Origin: an uncultured Pseudomonadota bacterium
Lineage (GTDB): Bacteria; Pseudomonadota; Gammaproteobacteria; Burkholderiales; Burkholderiaceae
Reading direction: 5' to 3'
DNA: 25,864 nucleotides
NCBI GenBank assembly: GCA_946480245.1
Contig: CAMLIZ010000057.1
Span: forward strand, 1-25,864
Shown: positions 8,076-16,831 of the stretch, one piece after another
How the letters are laid out: the number at the start of each line of letters is the position of its first letter
How positions within the stretch are numbered: position 1 is the first letter of the stretch
Position numbers and translations under genes: made by a program
The notes under the pieces: model-generated
What the model was told of the DNA's origin: nothing
What the model saw: the letters and a program-made list of their open reading frames with translations, nothing else
Databases searched by the model: none

Positions 8076-8157
8076 GATCGAACCTCCGTTCAGTGCACCC
8101 AGTGTGGCGCTGCGGCAGGCACTGTCGCATTGACTTGCGCCAACCAAAGCTTGGCCC

Positions 8158-8628
8158 TTAAGCCGTCTTGAGCCGGATGCGCGGCTCGAACTTGGCGCGC
8201 TTGACGCTGAAGAAGCTCTTCACGTTGCGCACGTTGGCGTCCTGCGTGAACAGGCGCTGCACCAGGGCGTGGTAGGCCGGCATGTCGTGCACCCACAGCA
8301 CCAGCATGAAATCGGGGCCGGGCGATACGCGGTAGCACTGCTGCACCGCCTCTTCGGCCACCGCCCTGGCCTCGAAGGCCGCCAGGTGCTCGGCACCCTG
8401 CCGATCCAGTGTGACCTCGCACAGCGCGGTGAGCCCGCCGCCCGGCACCGCGTGCGGCTGCACGATGGCCACCTGCCGCTCCACGATGCCCGCCTCCACC
8501 AGCCGCCGCACGCGCCGCAAGGCGGTGGCGGGCGACACGTGGGCGGCCTCGGCCAACCCCTGATTCGAGCGGGAGGCATCGGCCTGCAGCAGCTCCAGAA
8601 GGCGCAAATCGATCGAATCCAGCTTCAT
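8158..8628 (-). CDS. Lrp/AsnC family transcriptional regulator
   Basis: This is a 156-residue feast/famine regulator. The N-terminal winged HTH covers residues about 1-60 (LDSIDLRLLELLQADASRSN, then LAEAAHVSPATALRRVRRL as the HTH and GIVERQVAI as the wing). The C-terminal RAM/AsnC ligand-binding domain covers about 65-150 and includes CYRVSPGPDFMLVLWVHDM and the NVRNVKSFFSVKRAKF ending. Such proteins form octamers or dimers and respond to amino acids. The gene is divergent from glmS across a 123-bp AT-richer region holding a TTCAT-N6-ATGAA repeat, a candidate site for autoregulation and possibly control of glmS. The target amino acid is unknown. Confidence 0.93.
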   Translation of the reverse strand: MKLDSIDLRLLELLQADASRSNQGLAEAAHVSPATALRRVRRLVEAGIVERQVAIVQPHAVPGGGLTALCEVTLDRQGAEHLAAFEARAVAEEAVQQCYRVSPGPDFMLVLWVHDMPAYHALVQRLFTQDANVRNVKSFFSVKRAKFEPRIRLKTA

Positions 8629-8751
8629 GGTGAAATTATCTGTCTCGATTCACGATGAGAGATTGAATATTTCATGGATCGATGAATTTTGCAAAGAACA
8701 ATTTCCGCCTCCTGCCTACGATGCGCCCCATTCCCCAACGGAGCAAAACCC
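8629..8751. promoter_or_regulatory. AT-rich divergent control region with Lrp-like inverted repeat (Lrp gene / glmS)
   Basis: This 123-bp stretch is clearly more AT-rich than its surroundings. At 8671-8686 it contains the inverted repeat TTCAT-GGATCG-ATGAA, extended by partly matching AT flanks, in the style of Lrp/AsnC operators (a dyad around an AT-rich core). The position between the regulator and glmS suits autoregulation. No consensus -35/-10 pair can be assigned with confidence in either direction. glmS has an ACGGAG ribosome binding site at 8738-8743. I see no glmS ribozyme, which is a Gram-positive feature. Confidence 0.45.
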
Positions 8752-10581
<1,830 letters not shown>

Positions 10582-10586
10582 TGGTC

Positions 10587-10646
10587 TGGTCGCAAAATTA
10601 ACCAACCTAAGCAACCTAAGAGGAGGGTTGGTTAATATAGTGACCA
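10587..10646. promoter_or_regulatory. Large inverted-repeat operator upstream of the HTH pseudogene
   Basis: Two 21-bp arms (10587-10607 and 10626-10646) match at 18 of 21 positions. The inner 11 bp, ATTAACCAACC against GGTTGGTTAAT, are perfect, and the outer TGGTC/GACCA also pair. The 18-bp spacer overlaps a tandem duplication of CAACCTAAG (10603-10611, 10612-10620). An AT-rich -10-like TAATAT lies at 10633-10638 in the right arm, 9 nt from the ATG at 10648. An AGGAGG at 10621-10626 is too far from the ATG to be an ordinary ribosome binding site. This is the layout expected for an autoregulated toxin-antitoxin-type promoter bound by the HTH protein. Confidence 0.75.
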
Positions 10647-10647
10647 A

Positions 10648-11332
10648 ATGAGCGAGGCCCCTCTCAACGCCGTGCTGGAGCGCCAGCTGCTGTTGCAGTT
10701 GGGAGACCGGCTGCGTCGCCTGCGCCACGCGCAGGGCCTCGGCACGGTGGCGATGGCCGCTCGCGTGGGCATCACACGCAACACCTTGCGTGCCGTTGAG
10801 GCGGGCGACCCCGCTCCTTCCATCGGCACCTACCTGCGCGTGATGTCCGCGCTGGGCATCAGCGGTGAACTGGCCTTGCTTGCCGGCGACACCTTACAGC
10901 CGGCGCCTGCAGACTCGGCGGCCGCGCGATCGCGGCGTGCGGCCCCGGTGGTGCAGGTGCGCGTATCGGCTGAGGAAGGCCGGCACCAGCTGCAGGACTT
11001 GCAGAGCCTGGCGCTCCACGAAGAGGCGGTGCGTCTGGTCAAGGCCGATACCGCGCTGTTGCAGCAGGCCAAGGACACCGCCACGCGCTGGCTGGCCAGC
11101 GGCGACTCGCGCTCGGCCGCCCTGTGGCGCGAATGGCTCGACAAGGCACCTGGCGCAAGGTGCTCGGCCGCCCCGGCATGCGCAGCAACTGCGCCAAGCC
11201 TCACCGCTGGTCACCGTGCTGCCCCTGCAGACGCGCCGGCGCATCCTCGACGAAGTTCAGCGCCTGAAGCATGGGGTGGTGATCGGCGGTGCTCCGGTGG
11301 AGGCGCCGCCCACCGATCGGGAGGCGCAGTGA
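10648..11332 (+). pseudogene. XRE-type helix-turn-helix regulator, broken by two apparent frameshifts
   Basis: The N-terminal half is an XRE-like HTH domain (residues about 15-75; GDRLRRLRHAQGLGTVAMAA, RVGITRNTLRAVEAG, IGTYLRVMSALGI). A helical C-terminal region typical of a proteobacterial antitoxin-like family follows (LALHEEAVRLVKADTALLQQ, ALWREWLDK). Coding sense then leaves the frame: TWRKVLGR is read one frame on (11148-11171), and RHAQQLRQASPLVTVLP to ILDEVQRLKHGVVIGG is read in the third frame up to a TGA at 11330-11332. Adding one base near 11144 and one near 11172 would give a continuous protein of about 228 residues. As sequenced, the frame instead runs through the next gene to 11823. 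Either the gene is decayed or the assembly lost two bases. Its real stop would overlap the partner's GTG by 4 bp. Confidence 0.8.
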
Positions 11333-11379
11333 CGCGCGAAGAGCTCGAGCACATCATCCGCGCCAGCGCCGACATCACG
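11329..11379 (+). pseudogene. 17-codon stub of a DUF6036-type (nucleotidyltransferase-like) partner gene
   Basis: Starting at GTG 11329, in a GTGA overlap with the reconstructed HTH gene end, the frame reads VTREELEHIIRASADIT. This resembles the N-terminus of DUF6036 proteins, which commonly follow this kind of HTH gene. The conserved continuation (a VVIGSQ-type block) is absent, and the text after residue 17 shows no family resemblance in any frame. The toxin-like partner has therefore been deleted except for its first codons, with a breakpoint near 11380. The family assignment rests on only 17 residues plus gene context, so it is tentative. Confidence 0.55.
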
Positions 11380-11396
11380 CAGCACGTTGTCAGGAG

Positions 11397-11412
11397 AGTG
11401 ATCCATTTCACT
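11397..11412. promoter_or_regulatory. CRP/FNR-like dyad upstream of the glutaredoxin gene
   Basis: AGTGATCCATTTCACT is an inverted repeat with the GTGA-N6-TCAC core of Crp/Fnr-superfamily sites. It lies about 70 bp before the glutaredoxin ATG. No paired promoter hexamers are obvious. A five-base dyad can arise by chance, so this is only a candidate. Confidence 0.25.
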
Positions 11413-11480
11413 GCGCTGCGTATCGCGGATCGCCGATGCATCCTGGCGAAAATCGGCAACTTTCACACGGGCCCTCTCCC

Positions 11481-11732
11481 ATGCCTCTCAAGATCGTCGT
11501 CTACTCCAAATCCGCCTGCCCCCAGTGCGACACCGCCAAGCGGCTCCTCGCCTCACGCAGCCTCGCGTTCGAGGAGATCAAGCTCGATGACGAGGCCGAG
11601 CGCCAGGCGTTCTACGAGCGCTGCGGCCCTGCGGTGCGGCAGATGCCGCAGGTGTTCATCAACGACCAGCGGGTCGGTGGCGTGGCGGGCCTGCAGGCGG
11701 CGCTGGCGCAGATCGCCGGGCAGGCTGGATGA
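11481..11732 (+). CDS. Glutaredoxin-like protein (CPxC thioredoxin fold)
   Basis: This 83-residue glutaredoxin-family protein is cytoplasmic and probably catalyses glutathione-dependent thiol-disulfide exchange. It begins MPLKIVVYSKSACPQCDTAK, with the redox pair Cys13-Pro-Gln-Cys16 at the start of helix 1. QMPQVFINDQRVGG carries the cis-proline loop and the GG glutathione-binding turn. The length equals GrxC-type proteins. I chose ATG 11481 because the family begins there; the upstream frame has no homology and contains the breakpoint of the deleted module. There is no strong Shine-Dalgarno. The stop overlaps the VF530 gene start by 4 bp (ATGA), so the two are co-translated. Confidence 0.9.
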   Translation: MPLKIVVYSKSACPQCDTAKRLLASRSLAFEEIKLDDEAERQAFYERCGPAVRQMPQVFINDQRVGGVAGLQAALAQIAGQAG

Positions 11733-11971
11733 CGGACGCGCCCGCGCAGCCGCGCAACCCCTTGCATGGCCTGACGCTGGAGGCGATCGTGACCGCGCTG
11801 GTCGCGCACTACGGTTGGCCTGAGTTGGCGCAGCGGGTGCCGTTGCGCTGCTTCTCTCATGAGCCGAGCATCGCGTCGAGCCTGAAGTTGCTGCGCAAGA
11901 CGCCGTGGGCGCGCGAGAAGGTCGAGAGCCTGTACCTCTTCATGCTGCGCGAGCAGCGTCGCTCGCAGTAG
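11729..11971 (+). CDS. VF530 family putative DNA-binding protein
   Basis: This 80-residue protein matches the VF530 (DUF2132) family: NPLHGLTLEAIVTALVAHYG, LAQRVPLRCFSHEPSIASSL, then KFLRKTPWA-like KLLRKTPWAREKVESLYLFML. The family is small, helical and described as DNA-binding from a structural-genomics fold; its biological role is not established. Coupling to glutaredoxin through the ATGA overlap suggests a shared transcript. The tail EQRRSQ is basic. The gene converges on the GFA gene, with 14 bp between stops. Confidence 0.88.
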   Translation: MTDAPAQPRNPLHGLTLEAIVTALVAHYGWPELAQRVPLRCFSHEPSIASSLKLLRKTPWAREKVESLYLFMLREQRRSQ

Positions 11972-11985
11972 CGGCCACCGGCGCG

Positions 11986-12627
11986 CTATTCCTCGAACCG
12001 ACTCGTGGGATCGCGGTCGCGCTCGTAGCGCCTGCCGAGCGCAAACGGCGGCAGCCAGGCTTCGCGACGCACCGTCCACAGTTCGTAGGTGGGCGTCAGC
12101 TGGTCGGGCGCATCGAGCGATCCCAGGTTCAACTCCACCTCGTCTGCGCTGCGTCCGAAGACCGAGGACCCGCAGCGCGGGCAGAAGAAGCGCCCCGCGT
12201 ATTCGCGTGTGTCGCCCTCGATCGCTACTGCCTCCTGCGGGAAGATGGCCGAGGCGTGAAAGAGCGCGCCATGGTGCTTGCGGCAGTCGAGGCAGTGGCA
12301 CAGGCCCACCCGATAGGGGCGCCCGGTGGCCACGAACCGAACCTGGCCGCACAGGCAGCCGCCGGTGAACCGGTCGCTGCTGCTTGCCGGCTGTGCATCG
12401 TCGACGGGGTCGGCCACCTTCTCGAAGCGCGGGATGCGCTGGCCGTCGACCTCCACGGTCTCGGTGAACATCGCGGCCGGCCGGATCCACAGCCCGAAGT
12501 CGCCATACAGCGTGCGGTACACCACATGCCATTCCTCGGTCTCGGAATGGCGCGCCACGCCGATCACTTCATAGAAGCGGCCCTTGTAGTGGCGATAGCG
12601 GCCGGGTGGTACGTGAGGCGCGTTCAT
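11986..12627 (-). CDS. DUF1653-GFA fusion protein (CENP-V/Gfa-type zinc domain)
   Basis: This 213-residue protein is made of two domains. Residues about 8-72 are DUF1653 (GRYRHYKGRFYEVIGVARHS, then VVYRTLYGDFGLWIRPAAMF and VPRF-like IPRFE). Residues about 86-205 are a GFA domain with its zinc-binding cysteines: C91/C93 in GGCLCGQVRF, C110/C112/C115 in GLCHCLDCRKHHG, and C149/C152 in FFCPRCGSS. GFA proteins are named after glutathione-dependent formaldehyde activation, but most members have no proven reaction. I start at the ATG at 12627 because DUF1653 begins directly after it; a 13-residue upstream extension has no homology. It lies 54 bp downstream of the cytochrome gene and may be cotranscribed. 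Confidence 0.85.
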   Translation of the reverse strand: MNAPHVPPGRYRHYKGRFYEVIGVARHSETEEWHVVYRTLYGDFGLWIRPAAMFTETVEVDGQRIPRFEKVADPVDDAQPASSSDRFTGGCLCGQVRFVATGRPYRVGLCHCLDCRKHHGALFHASAIFPQEAVAIEGDTREYAGRFFCPRCGSSVFGRSADEVELNLGSLDAPDQLTPTYELWTVRREAWLPPFALGRRYERDRDPTSRFEE

Positions 12628-12674
12628 GCTGGTGTGTCGCAAGCGTACCTGAAGCCCGACGCCCATCGCGCGGG

Positions 12675-12692
12675 CCGCGCCTCAGGGCGCGG
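12675..12692 (-). terminator. GC hairpin at the end of the cytochrome gene
   Basis: CCGCGCC-TCAG-GGCGCGG is a perfect 7-bp stem with a 4-nt loop, and the loop contains the cytochrome stop codon. There is no T-tract, so it is a weak candidate for an intrinsic terminator. It could instead be a stem that attenuates or processes the transcript before the GFA gene. Confidence 0.25.
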
Positions 12693-13350
12693 GCAGGGAC
12701 TGGAGGTATCCCGCCACGCTTGCCATCGCCTGCGCATCAAGCCCGTGCGCCACCACGCGCATCACAGCGCCGTTCGGCCGCTGATCGGTGCGCTGGAACA
12801 CGCCGAGCTGCTTGATCAGGTAGTCGGCATGCTGCCCGGCCAGGCGCGGGAACTGCCCGTTGCCTTCGCCGCGGGCGCCGTGGCAGCCGCTGCATGCGGG
12901 CACCTGGCGGTCCGGCATGCCATGTTCAAAGATCGCCTGGCCCTCGGGCTGTTGCTGTGCGTTCGTCACCCCCGGGGAAGTGCGCAGCTTCTGCTTCGAG
13001 TAGTAGTCGGCGAGCCCCTCGATCTGTGCGTCGGTGAGATGGCGGCTCAGGCCCCACATGTATTCGAACCCGGCCGGGTCCTGCCGCTGGTGCCCGCGGA
13101 ACTCGCGCAGCTGCGACTGCAGGTAGGTGGCAGGTTGCGCCGCCAGATTGGGGAAGTTGGGTGACGTCGAATTGCCCGACAGGCCATGGCAGTTGGAGCA
13201 GACCTGCTGCGCCAACGTGACGGCGGCCACCGACGGATTCGCCAGGTCGCGTGAGCGCTCGGGGTTGGCGCAGCCGGCAATGAGCGCCAGGCCGACGCCC
13301 GCTGCGGCGATCGCGATGGCCGTGATCCTCGGACCAACAAGGTGGGTCAT
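12682..13350 (-). CDS. Diheme c4-type cytochrome c, lipoprotein
   Basis: This 222-residue exported cytochrome has two class I heme sites: CSNCH at residues 51-55 and CSGCH at 153-157. Likely axial methionines are Met98 (FEYMWGLSRHLTD) and the Met of NGAVMRVVAHGL. The repeated layout is that of cytochrome c4, a two-domain electron carrier. The signal sequence ends in a lipobox, LIAGC (Cys27), so it is predicted to be lipid-anchored and facing the periplasm. Two adjacent ATGs exist; I prefer 13350 because it lies 6 nt from the GGAG, while 13353 lies only 3 nt away. The start is 19 bp downstream of the cytochrome-barrel gene's stop, so the pair forms an operon. An electron-relay role between outer and inner membrane is inferred. 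Confidence 0.92.
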   Translation of the reverse strand: MTHLVGPRITAIAIAAAGVGLALIAGCANPERSRDLANPSVAAVTLAQQVCSNCHGLSGNSTSPNFPNLAAQPATYLQSQLREFRGHQRQDPAGFEYMWGLSRHLTDAQIEGLADYYSKQKLRTSPGVTNAQQQPEGQAIFEHGMPDRQVPACSGCHGARGEGNGQFPRLAGQHADYLIKQLGVFQRTDQRPNGAVMRVVAHGLDAQAMASVAGYLQSLPAP

Positions 13351-13369
13351 CATGGTCTCCTGCCGCCGC

Positions 13370-14845
13370 TCAGTACGCGGCCCACATGTAGAGGAACAGC
13401 GAGTTGTTGTCGCCGGCATTGCGCCCGAAGCCGTCGTAGTTGCTCGAGGCTCCGTTGTAGCGGCTGTACGCCGTGTACTGCAGGCCCAGCCGCACGTACT
13501 GCAGCGGCGTCCAGAAGGCCTCCCAGGTCGAGCCGCGGGTGTTGGGGCTGCCGGTGATGTTGCCGTTGACTCGCGTCGAGGGCGCGGCGGCAGCGGGGTC
13601 GGAGGTGATAGCCAGCGTGCCCGGGTCGTAGCCGGAGGTCAGCAGCGCGGTGTTGGTCGTGCCGGTGAGGCTGAACAAGCCCACCGAGCCGCCGTAGCGC
13701 GCTCGATACACGTACGTGAACTTGGCGCGCCACACGTTCGTCCGGTCCTCGCTGTTGGTGAGCGGGAGCGCCTGCCCGGTCGCGTCCACGAAGCCCACGG
13801 CCTGATTTGCAAGGAAGTCGGGGTAGCGGTGCGTGTTGCGGCCATACGCGAACAGCGCGGTCACCGAATGCGGGTCGAGCAGGTACTGGTACTGCGCGTC
13901 GAATAAAAGATCCTTGTTGTGGTGAGTCGTCGACGGATCGCTGGTGTCCAGCGGATCGTCGTAGATCTCGGAATTCATGCCGCCGGCGCCGAGCATCAGC
14001 GTATGCGCGCCCCACTCGTGATTCCAGGCCAGGCGCCAGTACGGGTTGAGGCCGCGCAGGCGGGTCTTGTCCGCCGCGGCAAGGCCGGCGGCCATGAACG
14101 ATGCTGCGCCCCGCGCGCTGCCGTACAGCCCGAGCTCGGCATACCAGGTCTGGTTGAGGAAGGCGTAGGCCGTGAGCCCCGCGATGTTGCCGCCCGCCGC
14201 GTAGCCGGGGTAGGGCGCAGCGCCGTCGATGAACTGGCTGCTGCTCGGGCTGGGTACCGGCACGTACTGCATCCAGGCGGGTGCGGTGTTCCAGGGGTCG
14301 GAGACCGATGGGTTGTTGTTCAGGCTGACGCCCCAGACCAGGTCACGCCGGTCGTCGATCAGCCGGTCGGCATAGCGGATGTCGATGTTGTCGGCGTTGC
14401 TGTGGCCGCTGTACGACCCGTCGTCGTTCTGCACGGCGTAGGGGTCGTAGGTCACCTGCGCAAAGGCGCCGATGTTGTCGGTGATCTTGCCGCCCGCAAA
14501 GACGCTGGCGGTGGCGAGGAGCAGCTTGCGGTTCTTGGCGAAGTCAGCGCCCGGGTCGTCGCTCTTGCTGGTGTTGGCAACGCTCGAGCGCGAGGCCAGC
14601 ACCATGGCCGCCAGCGGGACGGTGCGCTCCCCCAGCGTGTAGCCGGTGAGCTTGAACATGCGACCGTAGGGCGTCAGCTCGGGGAACTGTCCTCCTGCGT
14701 GACATGCCACGCAGTTCTGACCCGTCTGCCGCGCAAACAGCGGCACCGCCTGTACCGCTGCCGGCCATAGCAGCGCCACAGTTGCGGCGAATGCCGCGCA
14801 AGCGTTGAACCGCATCGCCCAACGCACGAGTCTGCTGATGGCCAT
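13370..14845 (-). CDS. Fused monoheme cytochrome c / outer-membrane beta-barrel, Cyc2-like
   Basis: This 491-residue protein has a signal peptide (cleavage after AVQA, residue 33), then directly VPLFARQTGQNCVACH with one heme site, Cys45-Val-Ala-Cys48-His49. A conserved FPELTPYGRMFKLTGYTL follows. The remaining roughly 410 residues read as alternating amphipathic strands with Gly/Asn/Asp-rich loops and end in LFLYMWAAY, a C-terminal aromatic strand typical of outer-membrane barrels. N-terminal heme plus porin is the architecture of Cyc2, the outer-membrane iron oxidase; the FARxxG-CxxCH and FGRxFKxxGY pattern resembles it. Electron transfer across the outer membrane is inferred, not shown. 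Start 14845 is chosen over 14872 because GGAGAGG lies 4 nt upstream. A diheme cytochrome gene follows in the same operon. Confidence 0.85.
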   Translation of the reverse strand: MAISRLVRWAMRFNACAAFAATVALLWPAAVQAVPLFARQTGQNCVACHAGGQFPELTPYGRMFKLTGYTLGERTVPLAAMVLASRSSVANTSKSDDPGADFAKNRKLLLATASVFAGGKITDNIGAFAQVTYDPYAVQNDDGSYSGHSNADNIDIRYADRLIDDRRDLVWGVSLNNNPSVSDPWNTAPAWMQYVPVPSPSSSQFIDGAAPYPGYAAGGNIAGLTAYAFLNQTWYAELGLYGSARGAASFMAAGLAAADKTRLRGLNPYWRLAWNHEWGAHTLMLGAGGMNSEIYDDPLDTSDPSTTHHNKDLLFDAQYQYLLDPHSVTALFAYGRNTHRYPDFLANQAVGFVDATGQALPLTNSEDRTNVWRAKFTYVYRARYGGSVGLFSLTGTTNTALLTSGYDPGTLAITSDPAAAAPSTRVNGNITGSPNTRGSTWEAFWTPLQYVRLGLQYTAYSRYNGASSNYDGFGRNAGDNNSLFLYMWAAY

Positions 14846-14955
14846 GGACCTCTCCACTTGTGTGGCGCCCATCGTGCGCGGCGGGCAGCTGCGCCGGCTT
14901 GCGCGATATCAAGCCATAGTGGGGAAATATTTGTGCAAATTCAGGTGCCGATGCG
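14846..14955 (-). promoter_or_regulatory. Upstream region of the cytochrome-barrel operon
   Basis: This 110-bp gap after dbpA is AT-richer in the middle (14911-14942) and is the likely promoter of the cytochrome operon. On the minus strand TTGCAC (14932-14937 on the complement) could be a -35, but no matching -10 at 16-18 bp is visible. A sigma-54-like GGCAC/TTGC pair has the wrong spacing. The ribosome binding site GGAGAGG lies at 14850-14856 on the complement. Confidence 0.3.
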
Positions 14956-16371
<1,416 letters not shown>

Positions 16372-16376
16372 GCCGG

Positions 16377-16382
16377 ATTGTC
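16377..16382 (-). promoter_or_regulatory. -10-like GACAAT just before dbpA
   Basis: On the minus strand the dbpA ATG is preceded by GGCGACAATCCGGC, with GACAAT ending 5 nt before the start codon and an imperfect GC dyad around it. It is one of four similar elements in this window. No Shine-Dalgarno is seen, so a leaderless transcript is possible. Confidence 0.4.
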
Positions 16383-16459
16383 GCCTCGCACGCCCGGCTT
16401 CCTTCCAGCACAGGAAGGTGGCGCGGCCACGCCGGAATAAGGGCTTGATGACCGACGCG

Positions 16460-16465
16460 GATAAT
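16460..16465 (+). promoter_or_regulatory. -10-like GATAAT just before the small unknown gene
   Basis: GCGGATAATCGGC (16458-16470) is an imperfect dyad containing GATAAT, 6 nt before the ATG at 16472. It argues for the 16472 start over the in-frame ATG at 16448, which would lie upstream of the presumed transcription start. Confidence 0.4.
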
Positions 16466-16471
16466 CGGCCG

Positions 16472-16801
16472 ATGACCGAAACCGATTTGCTCGCAATTCA
16501 TCAGCAGGAGCCGCTGGCGGCGCGCTGGTTCAGCCTGGCCAGTTACTGCCTCGAGAGCGGCTGCAACATCGTCACCTACGAACGCGACAGCTTCCGCGCC
16601 GAAGTGGGTGATGCGGACCGCGCCATCGCGCTGGCCGGCTTCTTCGAGGCCAACGTGCAGGCCGACGGCCAAGCCCGCTGGACCTGGGCCTGGCTGGCCG
16701 ACGACGCGTCGCGCCAGGACCACCTTCAGCAGGAAGCCGGCATCAGCGCGTCGTGGACGCAAGTGCTGTCGGACTGGCGCGAGCGGGCCTTCGCGGCCTG
16801 A
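16472..16801 (+). CDS. Small conserved-looking protein of unknown function
   Basis: I do not recognise this 109-residue protein. It begins MTETDLLAIHQQEPLAARWF and continues through a region with SLASYCLESGCNIVTYERDS, IALAGFFEANVQ and WTWAWLADDASRQ, ending SWTQVLSDWRERAFAA. It is soluble, acidic, tryptophan-rich, with two cysteines and no signal or membrane segment. Codon use is like its neighbours, so I consider it a real gene. An alternative ATG at 16448 would add 8 residues, but a GATAAT -10-like element at 16460-16465 sits between the two and favours 16472. It is divergent from dbpA and 30 bp upstream of the SDR gene. Confidence 0.7.
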   Translation: MTETDLLAIHQQEPLAARWFSLASYCLESGCNIVTYERDSFRAEVGDADRAIALAGFFEANVQADGQARWTWAWLADDASRQDHLQQEAGISASWTQVLSDWRERAFAA

Positions 16802-16831
16802 CAAGGCCAACGCCGCTGGCGTCTGCCGCGC

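Noticed and set aside
10648..11823. A 391-codon frame that joins the HTH domain to sequence through the glutaredoxin gene.
   Set aside because: After codon 166 it leaves the coding frame of the HTH protein and overlaps the glutaredoxin out of frame; it results from the two frameshifts, not from a real fusion.
11905..13164. A 419-codon plus-strand frame across the GFA and cytochrome genes.
   Set aside because: It is antisense to two clear genes with zinc and heme motifs; no family features in the translation.
14933..14949. A sigma-54-like GGCAC...TTGC pair upstream of the cytochrome-barrel operon (minus strand).
   Set aside because: GG and GC are 11 nt apart, but sigma-54 promoters require 10; the consensus TGGCACG is also imperfect.
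16811..16825. A short hairpin ACGCC-GCT-GGCGT between the unknown small gene and the SDR gene.
   Set aside because: The stem is 5 bp with no T-tract and the genes look cotranscribed; such stems are common by chance in this base composition.
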